A DNA stretch of 64,000 bases. It comes from Muricea muricata. Its lineage: Eukaryota; Cnidaria; Anthozoa; Malacalcyonacea; Plexauridae. Location: positions 6,235,272 through 6,299,271 of the forward strand of contig OY979724.1 in the NCBI GenBank assembly GCA_963855995.1. Direction: 5' to 3'. Of this stretch, positions 12,542 through 24,062 are shown one piece after another. The position numbers and the translations under genes are program-made. The notes beneath the pieces are model-generated. The model was given only the letters and a program-made list of their open reading frames with translations. It made no database searches and had not been told where the DNA came from. Each line of letters starts with the position of its first letter. Within the stretch, counting starts at the first letter, position 1.

Positions 12542-15119
12542 TTTGGCTTCGAAAATCTTTTTTCGTGATTGCTTTTCTGAGTATATCGTGCATTGTATAC
12601 GTATCCAACGTACTGAACGTAGAACGGGTTTAAAATTGAGAGTTTATATAGAACTTAGATGAACAATGTTTGATATTTAACACGACATTGACAAGGGGAT
12701 ATTTTACGTTTTTCAGCATATCAGCTTTAATAATGTTCAAGTGTAAACATTATATTGCAATCATCGAACACTTTACCAATACTTGAACAAGGTTTCGAAT
12801 GTCACAAAGTTACATTTAAGAAACGTAAAAAAAATTCCGCTTTGATATACAGTACAATTTTATCAACACGAGTGCATATCTGCCTCTTGACTAGATTAGG
12901 AATTTTCAAAACACGCGGCTGAAGTTTCATATCGCGATATTTCTAATAAGATTCTAAACACTCATTGTTTTGACATGATTATAAGGCTATGGGTAAATGA
13001 ATTCAAACATAAAATATAAAATTGAAAAATAGAACGCTTCAAGTTTTAGAAAATAATAGCTGCAAGTGGTTCAATTAGAAATATTCCGACTTATACCGAA
13101 CCGGAAAACTGAATGTTGTAATTGCACATATACTGTATATGAGACAGAAAAAATCGTATGCAAAATATTTTGGTTTTTTACTCAATGACATCTCTGGCCT
13201 AAAAAAAGTTATTTTGGCACATTGCATGCCGTTAATTTCTTTAAAAATGTTCTTATCTTGGGTAAGAGGAGGGCAATATATTATTAAGAATTGTCGTTTG
13301 CAAATTAGTTTTTACCTAGTTTTTGGCAATGAGTAGCGAACCAATAATCACTGATTTCCCTTACGGTAAACTCATACATAATTTTCATATACTATGAAAT
13401 GACAAATTTATATATGACATTTCACAAGTGAAATCAAGAAGTACAAGATTAACCAACAACCGCAAACAAGTATGAAGTTCCACAATGTAAAACGAGTACC
13501 TTTTAAACATCGTTTTGTATTAGAACAATCAGAACATGGAATACTTTGACGGACACGTTAGAATTAGGCCCTACATGTAACACTGCAAGAATCTCAGCTG
13601 ATACAGTAAACATCTGCTGCTTTTAGACATTGACCTTGAGTTGTACATCTGTATTATCTTAATTGGTCTTTAAGGCTGTCTTGGTTACCCAACCATCAGT
13701 GTGTGGTGTTTGTCTGTGTTAATGGTCTAGAAACGTCAGTGTAAATGATGGAAAAGCAATTAAATTAAATTAAATATGAAATTGTATATGTGGAAAGAAA
13801 TCACAAAAAAATCATCCTTTCCTGTTATGAAATTTTATACGTTTAAACTAATATCACACATAAAATCTTCATTTCATGATATATGAAATCCTCAGTTGTA
13901 CCTGATGGAAAAGCAATTAAATTAAATTAATTGTGAAATTAACATAACCTTAATTTGGATATTAATATTAAATACGAGTTTTATTTTCATCTATGTCAAA
14001 TTTGTGCATTCATTGAGTTAATAATATCACTGGAAAAATTTAATTGTTTGCGCTATTATAGTATACATTTTTTGAAGACTGTTTAACAGTGTCCTGAGAC
14101 ACCCTGTATGTATTGCGTTGCATTCGGGAGTGCATGCCAATTTAGATATATATATATATAGATATAAATACAGATAGTATCGAGCCAGCAGGTATCACTT
14201 GTGCTTAGTTAGCACTTACCTATCTGTGATATAGCACTACATTACTCGACTGGTTAAAGCACTTGTCGTAAAATAGTAATAAAATTTAGGGTTCTTTGTG
14301 CTACTGTATGATAAAAAAAATTACGAGTAGTTCAATATGACGTCATTTCATACTGTGGTTATATCGATCAAAAAAGAATTACATATATTTTATGTTAAAA
14401 AAAATAAATCAAGTGCAGTTCCGCTTACATTGCAACGTTATCAAATGAAATCAGATTGTCCAGTTCTTTTGCTTGATGACTTTTGCCTCAAAGATTGTTT
14501 TTTTCTTCTTTGAAGCGTGGATGATTGCGAGTGTTACAGTACAAACATCGCCATAATAAAAACACAAAATTATTGGCGGGAAATGATCACGTAGTCGATA
14601 TCTTGTGAAGATATGGAAAATATTTAACTGTGTATATTCTCTATCTCACTGCCTACTACATGAATAATTTTAATCTATATGACAAGCACCTGTTTGTGCA
14701 AAATTAGGCAAAATTTTTTACGAAAGGCGAGAACGGATTTTCCCACGGGCAATACGCAATTCTACGAGGACCTGAAGAAAAATTTAATGTAAATAAATTG
14801 GAACGAAATAAGGTTAAAAAATAAGTAATAAGCAGAGAGGAGCATTCTCAAAGCGAATATTTTTACTCTGCCCCAAACACACTTTTATTACAGAAGATCA
14901 ACAAACCATGAAAAATAATAAAAAATGAGATGAATGTTCACCTTCCAGATATGAAATCCAGATAATTAGCCACTTTGAATGCGATTGTGAACATGTGGTG
15001 CAATTGAAGCGCTATCTCACTTTCAAAACTTTAGCCACGTTTAACTTCATATTATTTTTAACAGTTCAGTTATGAATATAATCTACAAGATCTTGTAGTT
15101 TACTGTCGTATAATCCGGC
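12542..15119. other. Intergenic, no gene recognised
   Basis: Holds the presumed promoter of gene B next to 12541. Otherwise AT-rich with a duplicated GATGGAAAAGCAATTAAATT at 13747 and 13903, a mariner-type end (ACACCCTGTA) at about 14100, and a short TATATA run at 14149. Small ORFs lack motifs. Confidence 0.5.
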
Positions 15120-15796
15120 ATGACACTTTCAGCAGCAGTACTGTCCCCAATATACTTCCATCGATCAGGAAAGAAGTCTAGTTGTCGAGAAGATCATTTA
15201 TCATCGCTAGAAAGAGAACAGGTCCCAAAACAGTTCCTTGTGCTACTCCTCCGTTTAACATTCTCCAACTCGAGGAACAACAACCCAGTTAAAAAAACCT
15301 TTAATCCAATAAAGAATAGTAGAGAGCAAATTCAAATCTATTGACTTGCGTAACAAGATGTTATGATCTATTAAGTCAAACGCCTAAGAAAAATCAGGCA
15401 AAAAGTCTCTAAAGGCACATTTTGACGCGTCGGGTTTTTTTGAAAGATAATGTACCAGACTAATTAGATCATGTGTCGTTGTGGAATTTTTCAAAGAAAA
15501 ATTTTTCTCTTGTCGATCTTATTTCTGATTGAACTAATTAACAAATCGGATACAAATGATTCACAGACTTTAGACAAGGTAGGTGTCAATGAATGTGCAA
15601 GGCGCAAATCAGTTGTAATGTCTGCAGGTACCGATGTTTTTGGTATTGGAATAGCTTTCTCTTTTTTCCATACTGTAGGAACATGCTGTTGCTGTATCGA
15701 AGCATTGAAAAGTGAGATAACTGGCAAAGTTAAGATACACGCATAAGTGCAACAGTGGACATGTATTTTACGTCTAATTTTAACTTTATTAGTCAC
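15120..15796 (-). pseudogene. Non-LTR reverse transcriptase fragment
   Basis: Reading minus from 15796: LFNASIQQQHVPTVWK, IPIPK, LTPTLSKVCE, then past stops AFDLIDHNILL, and at about 15254-15182 the block GGVAQGTVLGPVLF. These are the ordered N-terminal and palm blocks of a LINE-type reverse transcriptase, where Q is the usual QG motif. Frames change and stops interrupt. Endonuclease, YxDD block and tail were not found. A decayed copy of uncertain clade. Confidence 0.75.
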
Positions 15797-16753
15797 GTTT
15801 TTACTACACTTCTGTTAAGAGTACATACGACAGAAGTAGTACTGTATTATCCCCGCTGTATAGCAGCAAATTTATTGAAGATGGCAGCGTAATTAATTCT
15901 TGATGGCGTTGAACCCTAGTGGCGCGTTAACGTCACAAACCTTTAACCCTAGCGGCGTTATCGCTGAAAATTTATTCAAAATGGCGCTGCCCCAGCGGGG
16001 ACCGGAGGTAATTAGTATTCAAAATGGCGTCGAAGTTTTTTACAATAACGGTGGTATATAACCGTTTGAATAAACAAATGTTTAAGCCAATGGTATATAA
16101 CTGTTCAAAAGAAGGAAAAAAGGGGCATGACGAATGCGAAATCGTACTTATTTTGGACAAAATATTAGAGTGCATCTTGGTTAGCACAAATTAACACACA
16201 GATTAACGTTTGGAACAATTTATTTCTTACAGAATATAACAATATAATACAACTAAACGACATTGCCCAGCTTCTACAGTATTTTCTAGCTTGGGTCGTT
16301 TGACTTTGTATACTGTTCCATCTTCCGCTAACAGAAGCTATACGTTTTAACCCTTTGTGTTCCAATGGTTTGACGTTCAAAACTTTTCGAACACTGCGCT
16401 TATTACTTACTGCCAGCAGAGGAACCTTTTCATAAACGAGAACACTCGCTCAATCCCCTTTCTGCACAACTATATAAAGAGCAAACCTCCTCTCAGTAGA
16501 ATTATTTACTCTTAGTTTATCTATTAATAATAATAGTCTTTATTAGAATACTCAGAAACACCCGTCTGAGTTTACAATGGTAAAATAGTTACAGTCTACA
16601 GTAATTATATAGTTAAAGCGAATTACTATTATATTTAAAATCAATTAAAAAAAATTCTCACTGTATTACGATTGTTAAAAACAGTAAATTGTTGAGACAC
16701 ATTAGAATCTAAGCTAAGTTGAACAAACAACGATTTACAAACGACCTTTTATA
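15797..16753. other. No gene recognised
   Basis: Contains imperfect GGCGTT/GGCGCG-rich repeats at 15890-16030 around phrases such as CAAAATGGCG, then AT-rich sequence with A/T runs at 16520-16700 that could be the 3' tail of the minus-strand RT next to it. Confidence 0.4.
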
Positions 16754-17677
16754 TCATTCTGTTCTTACTAGAGGCAGTTCGTAATCGTGCCCTCTTGGCC
16801 TAAGTTTCTTGTTCCTTTTTCCCGGCAATAGCTCAAGAAATGCATTGTCATCAGATAATGTTATTTTCCTCCACAGTCTCTTATCTCTCTTGTCACGAAT
16901 TTCCTTGATGAATATTATTTTTGATATATAACCGTTCTTGTGCGCACGCTTAATAAATTTATCTATTTGATTCAGATATTTACTTTCATACGCACAACCC
17001 CACAACTCAATGGCAAAGGTGAATATAGACATGATTAGGCTATCAAACAGCAGATCTAATTGTTCAAGTGATAGTCCATAATATTTACAAACTCTCATAA
17101 TATTTATCATTCCACTTGCTTTCCTGAGCATTTCTTCGAAATGCAAATCCCAGTTGCATGGATTGTCTGGCAAGGTAACTCCTAAGATCCTTAACCACGT
17201 CTTTCGTTCGACTGAGGGGATAGGGTCAGGCAGAATCACAGGCGTGACACCATGAACAACCATTTCGTACGTTTTTTTCATATTCAGGGGCATTCTGTTT
17301 TCTTCAGACCAAGCTTGTACGTTATCAAATTCAGTTCGAGATGTATCTACACTTTCAGTACCAGGAACTCCCAACGTCAAATCGTCTGCAAATTTCACCA
17401 ACTCATTTTTTGAATCAACTGTTTTAATATCATCAACCATAACTGAAAACAGAATAGGACCAATGACAGTTCCTTGAGGGACACCTCGGTTAATACTCAG
17501 ATTAATCATTTTACAACCGTTTTTTAACTGTTCTTTTTGCTGCTCTAAATTGTCGCCAGCATGATAAGATGTGCCATTGTCCAGTTTCACAACTAGCCTT
17601 TCGTGGTAGATCTGCCAAATTTTGCATGTACTTGTAAGGCACCATGCATTTCCTCTCTTGCCAGTACGGGTGGACAT
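16754..17677 (-). pseudogene. Non-LTR retrotransposon RT, C-terminal half
   Basis: An open frame of about 300 codons on the minus strand carries RGVPQGTVIGPILFSVMVDD, then FADDL (the catalytic block), a thumb region with LGVTL, and a tail of the ELWG ... IQ(D)KFIKRAH type seen in LINE-like elements. Endonuclease and N-terminal RT blocks are not present in frame. The sequence upstream (17593-17886) is open in more than one frame but not recognisable, and a MITE follows at 17849. The element is 5'-truncated although this part has no stop. Confidence 0.8.
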
Positions 17678-17848
17678 TCCACAGATATGGTCGATCTGCG
17701 CAAGCCATTTTTAGCTTTTCTTCTTGTATTTCTCCAATTACATGCTGTTGTAAACTTTTTATGAAACCTTTTTTCCACGTCTGCGGGCAAGGTAAGATTA
17801 CAATAGACGATAGCAAGTCTTTGTGACGTGCGGCCCCATCCAGTAATA

Positions 17849-18235
17849 GGGACCTTACGATTTATAGGACGGCAACGCGACGGCAACGGCGAGAAAACAC
17901 TTTATGATATAGCTTAGCAAAGCATAGAAGTTGTTTATCATCAATCGCATAAGTTGAGTTAACACTTGTTAAAAACACTTTGGTTGAAGACATGAGCTAC
18001 ATGTTTGAGAAGAGTTCTTAACTAGATCGAATTTAAAACTCCACCGGCTAAATTCAATACGCCTGGGTTAATACAATACGTGAAAATATTTGATTTGCCG
18101 TCGTCAACAATACGAGAGCCGCTTTTCAAATATTCAAATGCATTGTTCACAACTATAATTATTCACTTCTTTTCAATTGACTGTTTGTCTCAGGACGTTG
18201 CCGTCACGTTGTCGTTCTGTAAATCGTAAGGTCCC
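17849..18235. mobile_element. 387-bp MITE with GGGACCTTACGATTTA ends
   Basis: The left end GGGACCTTACGATTTATAGG is mirrored by a right end finishing TAAATCGTAAGGTCCC. TAATA flanks both sides (17844-17848 and 18236-18240), a candidate 5-bp duplication. GGCAACG repeats lie near both ends. A related end lies at 32682. Confidence 0.85.
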
Positions 18236-18260
18236 TAATATCGAGGACAGCCAGTGGCTT

Positions 18261-18732
18261 CTAGAAGAGGGTGAAATAATTGCGCTTAGGAACTCTTATC
18301 TTTTCTTTCTCTCCATCAGTTAGGTTTTCTCGCATAAACCTTTTGATTTTCTTATTGGAATAGCAACGCCCTCGTGTTCTATTTAGTTCTGTGGCCAGCA
18401 ATATGATGTATTTCTGTCCAAACTGGGTCTGGGCCTCTCGCATAGCCATGACATTATAGGATCCCAAAGGCAAATGGACTTTGTTGTTGGAGAAAGTACT
18501 GCTATACTTGGCCAGAAGCTACAATTTGTTCTTTTCTACAATCCGAGAGAGCCGAAAACCGTTCTTCGAAAGGTTTTCGGCTCTCAAGGATTTTGTTCGG
18601 TGCTTTGCTGGCAATGTCTTTCCAATGCTCATTTCGTTCTTCTTCGGTGGCACTACGTCCCCTTTGCCGGTAGCTTGACAAAATGAAACTACTGTGAAGT
18701 ACGCACGACATACAAAAACCGCACGCGCTCAT
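18261..18732 (-). other. Unassigned ORF pair, possible decayed coding sequence
   Basis: Two minus ORFs (18502-18732 and 18261-18473) have a biased, charged composition (KIKRFMRENLTDGEKEK in the second). A 20-bp palindrome of GAGAGCCGAAAACC against GGTTTTCGGCTCTC lies at 18545-18587. No family recognised. Confidence 0.25.
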
Positions 18733-18789
18733 ATTTCAATGTCTCAAAAGTATATTAACAAATATAGTCATTACTATTAATGATCTCAC

Positions 18790-19583
18790 TATAGACCAAT
18801 TGCAGAACTCAGTAACCGCGCCTTCTTGCAACATGGAAACGAGGCTTGTTATGCAAAAACAAAAAGATATTGTTAAGGAGAATAGAGCGTCGAGAAGTAA
18901 CTTTTTTCAAGTTTTTTGAAGAATTATTTCATACTTTTTATATTTGTTCAATTGTTTGTTATCCTAACTTTGGTCTGTAAATAGTTTTGTTTTGAAATAA
19001 CGTGTTTTTGTCAATTTTTGCGAATGTCTTTGGCGGAGTGCGTTGCCGGTGCGGAAGAAAATATTTTGGAAAAAATGAATACGGAGTCAGGTAAGGGTCA
19101 TTTTAATGAAGAGATTTGTCGCAAAAAGAATTCAATCATTTTAATCGTTTTCCTCAGTTTTTTTTTTCAACACGTGGGTATATTTTCAGCCATTTATTAC
19201 CTAATTTCCGGTGTAAATATTTACATTTTTTTATGACATTGAAAACCAGGTCACGGTCAATTAGCCGCCATTGTACGTTTCATTTACATAGGGTTGGCAT
19301 TCAGAGTTTTTGTGCAGCAAAGTGTCCATAATTAATGTGGAACTGTGCAAATACGATGGAACTACACCTCTTTCATACAAAAGGCCAATTTATACTCTTA
19401 TTAACTTGTTGTCTGTTTGAACAAACTGTATTAAAAGATGTCAACAAACGAAAATATAGGCTTCCTTCCCCGAAGATGACGAAGGAATACAAAGTTCACA
19501 AACATCAGTCATGAAAAAATGTTTTCATTGCAATGGACTAAACACTATCACTTCTTCCTTTTAGGTTTGTATACATGCATTTA
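18790..19583 (+). repeat. Left long TIR
   Basis: Pairs with 22746-23560. It contains a leader exon (19024-19090), its GTAAGG donor and presumably the promoter upstream. Confidence 0.88.
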
Positions 19584-21193
19584 GAAATAATTATCTTATA
19601 TTTTCCTTATGTTATAGATCGTCCCGGCGAGATCAAAACGAGATGCCTTCATCCCGAAGACGTCCTAGAGAGTAACTCGGATTTATCGCGTTTAACATCC
19701 TACCGTGTCGATGAGTTAAAGTTTTGACTTTCATGTCGCGGCGACTCGATTAAAAAATTACCGACAAAAGCAGCATGTATACAGAGGTGTGTGAGTGTTA
19801 CCGTGTGTTATCTTTTTAAACATTTTGTTGTACTGAAAAAACATCCGTTTAACTTATTAGGATCAACGAATATGTAACAAACGGTCATAAAGACATCCTG
19901 GTTGATCCTACAGAAAATCAAATTTATGTAAAAGGAAAGGAATTAAGGCAGGAAATGGAAGATGTACAGTCAAAAATTTTACCGAACCCATCTGTAAATG
20001 ATTGCATGAAATTAAGGTGAGCCACTTGTTTCAATGCTCTAATGCAGAAATAAATAGAAAATGTGGAGGGGATTTTTTTGGAAAGTAATTTTATATGGGT
20101 TTGCCACAAATGCTAACTTTGCCTGAAAATCAATGCTATTTGCATTTCTGCTTTTAGGCAGAAAACGACTTATTCCATACAAATTTTAATAAAATTTTCA
20201 AAACTTTCTTGTTCTTTTAAGGTAACTACCGGAAAAAACAAAATTTGGCTTGGTCAAATTCGCTGTTGAATCTACCAAGGTTGACCATAAATGAATCGAA
20301 GATTTTTTAAAGCATCTGGCAAAACAGGAAAAACCAAAAAAAAAAAGGAGCTGACAACCTGTTATTTGACCATTTCCTGGACAGTATAACATGCTGCTAT
20401 GATACCAGTTTTTTCTATATTAAAGCTATCTGCAGTGCTTCCTACACCAAGAATCAATGCCACCAGTTAAGCTGTTCACTTTCTCGTAGTAGTGCAAAAA
20501 TAACGTATGCATGGATACTGCTCTTGCAAGGCAGGACAGGGAGGATTTTGCAACCACATTTATGCTCTACTGGAGCTGATGGCACAGTTTGTATTGGATA
20601 AGTTGGATAACATCCCTCTCCAGCTTCCATATACATCAAGATCTTGTGGATGGTCAGTTCCAAACGTACGCAGAATGGATGTAGCAAAGGAGACTGTGAT
20701 GGAGACAACAATTAAAAAACCTAAGCTTGGGAAAAAAGTGAGTACTGGGATTAAATGTAACTTGCATGAAGCAAGATCTAAAGTTGAACAAGTTTACAAT
20801 GCCAATGCTATTTTTGAAATGAAGGACTACGTCAATGAAATTAATCCAAACATTCCATTAGTACATGGTTTGCGGAATTTTATTTTCAACGACTCATGGT
20901 GTGAAATAAAGTTTGGCAAGGTTCCGATATTTTGCCCCTTAGCTTAGCAATGCAATAAATTAGGCAATAACTTTAATGTATATGTTAATATTGATCCTAT
21001 GACATCTTCAAGTCCATCTACTAATGCAACCTACCCTGATTTCCCCCATCACCATATTCCCCAGTATACAAGCAATATAACATATGGCAAATATAACATT
21101 GTTAACTACCTTCACAAAGCTAGTAAAAGATTCTACTGTTCCTTTATTGCAAGTTGTAAAGTTTCTTGGACATTTAGAATCACTAGTGCATAG
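19024..21193 (+). pseudogene. SAP-SWIM protein of the THAP/SWIM transposon
   Basis: Exon 1 (19024-19090) starts MSLAECVAGA and ends CAG/GTAAGG. Exon 2 (19618-19786) continues in phase into a SAP-like segment (LTSYRVDELKF) broken by a TGA. Exon 3 is 19861-20016 (INEYVTNG to CMKLR). From about 20230 another stretch leads through YIKAICSASYTKNQCH into the SWIM zinc finger CSCKAGQGGFCNH at 20520 (C-x-C then C-x-H), and then a tail open to 21193 apart from a TAG at 20945. At least one frameshift occurs just before the SWIM motif. SWIM proteins of this kind usually continue into a YqaJ-type nuclease, which is not visible. A decayed DNA-binding partner of the transposase. Confidence 0.7.
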
Positions 21194-21319
21194 GGCATAA
21201 TCTTGCACTGTACTAAATATTACTTTGTATACATAATTAGACTGAAACTATAGGATTCTGAAACATCACAAGAAATGAGCAGATGGTAAACATTTGGTTA
21301 GGTGAATGGTAATGGTCTA

Positions 21320-23303
21320 TCAAATATATGAAAGTTCTTTATTTGGCGAATACACCTCTGCATGAATTCTAACAGATGCTATTCTTTGATTCATAATAAC
21401 TTGTTCAGTTTGAAATTGGGCTTTATCCTCCAAGAATATAGGGATGTTTAGCTTGACACCCATTGGATCAAGAAGACCTTTAATTGTAAACCCCTTATCA
21501 GCCATGATTTCATCACTTTTATGCCAGAATTGAGGATTTAATATGCCACATCTACACGCAATTTCACGATCAGAGACGCTACCAGGGAATAATTCTGATA
21601 CCAATGATAATCCTCCTGCTGGGGTGATTCCAATAAGTGCCTTGTAAGTATTGTGATGCTTGTAATCCGAGTAGAATACAGATCTTGTATGCAATGACTC
21701 TGGTGCCTCCACAGCTATCTCTGTACAATCCATTACTGTATGACTCGAGTGTTTGGAAACTTTTCCTTGAAGACGTCTGGCATAGATACATTTACTTCTT
21801 CTCTCGATGGCCAGATTGGTTACGATGAAAATTTTAAATAAACATAGTTTACCCAACTGATAAGCAGTCGAGTAATTGTGCTACTATCACAATGAAACAG
21901 CCAGCCAAGATGAAGATTGGAAAAACCATTTCTTAATTTCCTTAGAAGAATCAAAAACTGTTCCTCACTTGATAAAGACCGAGATCGTCCACTTCCTTTC
22001 TGTTCACTAGTCCCCTTTGTTCTAACATTTTCACCATTACTTCCAACTGATAAGAAATTTAAACATGCTTCAAATCTTTTGAAATCAGGAAAGCCTGTGT
22101 ATTGTTGACATTGTTCATCATCCTTAATGACATGGCTGCCAAAACTTCTTTGTTGCAACTTTCTTTTGTCTCATAAAGTTCTTTCTCAGTCTGTTCCAAC
22201 TTGCATTTGGTGAGTTTGTCGGTCTGCATCAGTGCTTTATACGTCGCGCTTACAACAGCTAACGCTGAACATAGTAATGACTTTGGTTGTAATAAGTGTG
22301 GTGTCGAACTCACTTTAGGTTTTTTCAGTCTTATGTTGGGCTCATATCTCATAGCAGGTGGTTTACGTTTTCTTTCATCGCGTAGCGGCTGTCCCACCTT
22401 CATGGTAATTGCTCCGTCCTTTAAACGCCAGCGCTTGCCACCAGCAACTTTAACAATATCCTCAGGCAAGAAATGTTGATCACATATTTTCGTATTCGCT
22501 GTCACCGCGAATACATCCTTTCCATCAATTTTTCCCATTCGATTGCACCAAGTGGTTTTCAGGGGTTTTACTGCTGGGACTTTGAAGAAGTGAAATGGGG
22601 TTCATCGATTCTTTCGTTTATGAACGATTTCGGCAGTTAAAGTAGCAACATTGAAAGCCTCGAGACCTTGCTCTTGCTTTGGTTGGTGGTATGTTTTCCT
22701 TGCCAGCATCTAAATTAACGAAAACGAAAAATATAAACCTACAATAAATGCGTGTATACAAACCTCAAAGGAAAAAGTGATAGTGTTTAGTCCATTGCAA
22801 TGAAAACATTTTTTTTATGACTGACGTTTGTGAGCTTTGTATTCCTTCGTCATCTTCGGGGAAGGAAGCCTATATTTTCCTTTGTTGACATCTTTTAATA
22901 TAGTTTGTTCAAACAGACAACAAGTTAATAAGAGTATAAACTGGCCTTTTGTACGAAAGAGGTGTAGTTCCATCGTATTTGCACAATTCCACATTAATTA
23001 TGGACACTTTGCTGCACAAAAACTCTGAATGCCAACCCTATGTTAATGAAATGTACAATGGCGGCTAATTGACCGTGACCTTGTTTTCAATGTCAAAAAA
23101 AATATAAATATCTGCACCCGAAATTAGGTAATAAATGGCTAAAAATATACCCACGTGTTGAAAACAAAACTGAGGAAAACGATTAAAATGATTGAATTCT
23201 TTTTGCGACAAATCTCTTCATTAAAATGACACTTACCTGACTCCGTATTCATTTTTTCCAAAATATTTTCTTCCGCGCCGGCAACGCACTCCGCCAAAGA
23301 CAT
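21320..23303 (-). pseudogene. THAP-domain DDE transposase
   Basis: Exon 1 (23237-23303) lies in the right TIR and encodes the same leader (MSLAECVAGA) as the plus gene. Exon 2 from 22709 continues in phase to a CCYFNC zinc-binding start, followed by a TAA and a frame change; the THAP remainder (TTWCNRMGKIDG, then CDQHF and LKDGA) is open from 22538. A coiled linker and an HTH region (SLSSEEQFLILLRKLRNG, LGWLFHCDSSTITRL) follow at 22158-21820. The DDE_4-type core is at 21856-21320: VMDCTEI, FYSDYKHHNTYK, GSVSDREI and IMADKGF. Several breaks make it a pseudogene. Confidence 0.8.
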
Positions 23304-23560
23304 TCGCAAAAATTGACAAAAACACGCTATTTCAAAACAAAACTATTTACAGACCAAAGTTGGGATAACAAACAATTGAAAAAATACAAAAAGTATAAAA
23401 TAATTCTTCAAAAAACTCGAAAAACATTACTTCGAACTTCTCGACGCTCTATTTTCCTTTTTCGCGCTCCTAACAATATCTTTTTGTTTTTGCATTAACA
23501 AGCCTTGTTTCCATGCTGCGAGAAGGCGCTGTTACTGAGTTCTGCAATTGGCTTATTGTC
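22746..23560 (-). repeat. Right long TIR
   Basis: Inverted copy of 18790-19583. Carries the minus-strand leader exon at 23237-23303, with donor GTAAGT. Confidence 0.88.
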
Positions 23561-23889
23561 TTACAGATTTTAATATAACCAGGTAATAAAATCTGTTATT
23601 GCCTGGTTGCTAAGCACGCTATGTGTCCATACTCAAAAACTGAAAAACTGCATCGAGCGTGTAGAGCTGTCTTTTGGCTTGGCTGTGATGGTGTTTGTTC
23701 TCGCAGAGAGCGTGTTTACCTCGAGATATATTTGCGTTTGAATACGGGCAGTTGTCGGCCGAGTGACCTGCCTTGTCGTTTATTTATAACAGTACCACAT
23801 GAGTCTTAAAAGTGCCGAAATTACAACCACTTGAAATCGAACAAAGCACCACAAAAATTTTAAATAACACATGTTAAGCTTATAGTGTT

Positions 23890-24034
23890 TGTAATGTTCT
23901 TGTTCTTTATTTTGCTAAATCTATATGTTTGTACAAAGTGACAGCTTGCTTTCTCTTGTATACATGTGCTACTCCTTATATGGTATTACTATTTAAAACA
24001 TCTAACATCAAGTACTCGCTACTGATTTACTATA
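23890..24034 (-). repeat. Ty3/gypsy 3' LTR
   Basis: 145 bp, same length as the other LTR at 28156-28300, with one difference seen (TTCTTTATT against TTCTCTATT). Flanked outside by GTGTT (23885-23889). A purine run (AAAAAGGGGGAG on minus) lies just inside as the polypurine tract. Confidence 0.93.
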
Positions 24035-24062
24035 TTACTCCCCCTTTTTAAAGAAAACATAA

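Larger units (their letters stand above)
18790..23560. mobile_element. THAP/SWIM DNA transposon with ~0.8-kb TIRs
   Basis: Arms 18790-19583 and 22746-23560 are inverted copies with small differences; both begin near CCAATTGCAGAACTCAGT(A). They enclose two convergent genes: SAP-SWIM on plus and THAP-DDE on minus. This pairing resembles ISL2EU-type elements, which carry a transposase and a YqaJ-nuclease partner, but the YqaJ part was not found here. Both genes have stops or frameshifts, so this copy is non-autonomous. The flanking duplication could not be defined. Confidence 0.8.
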
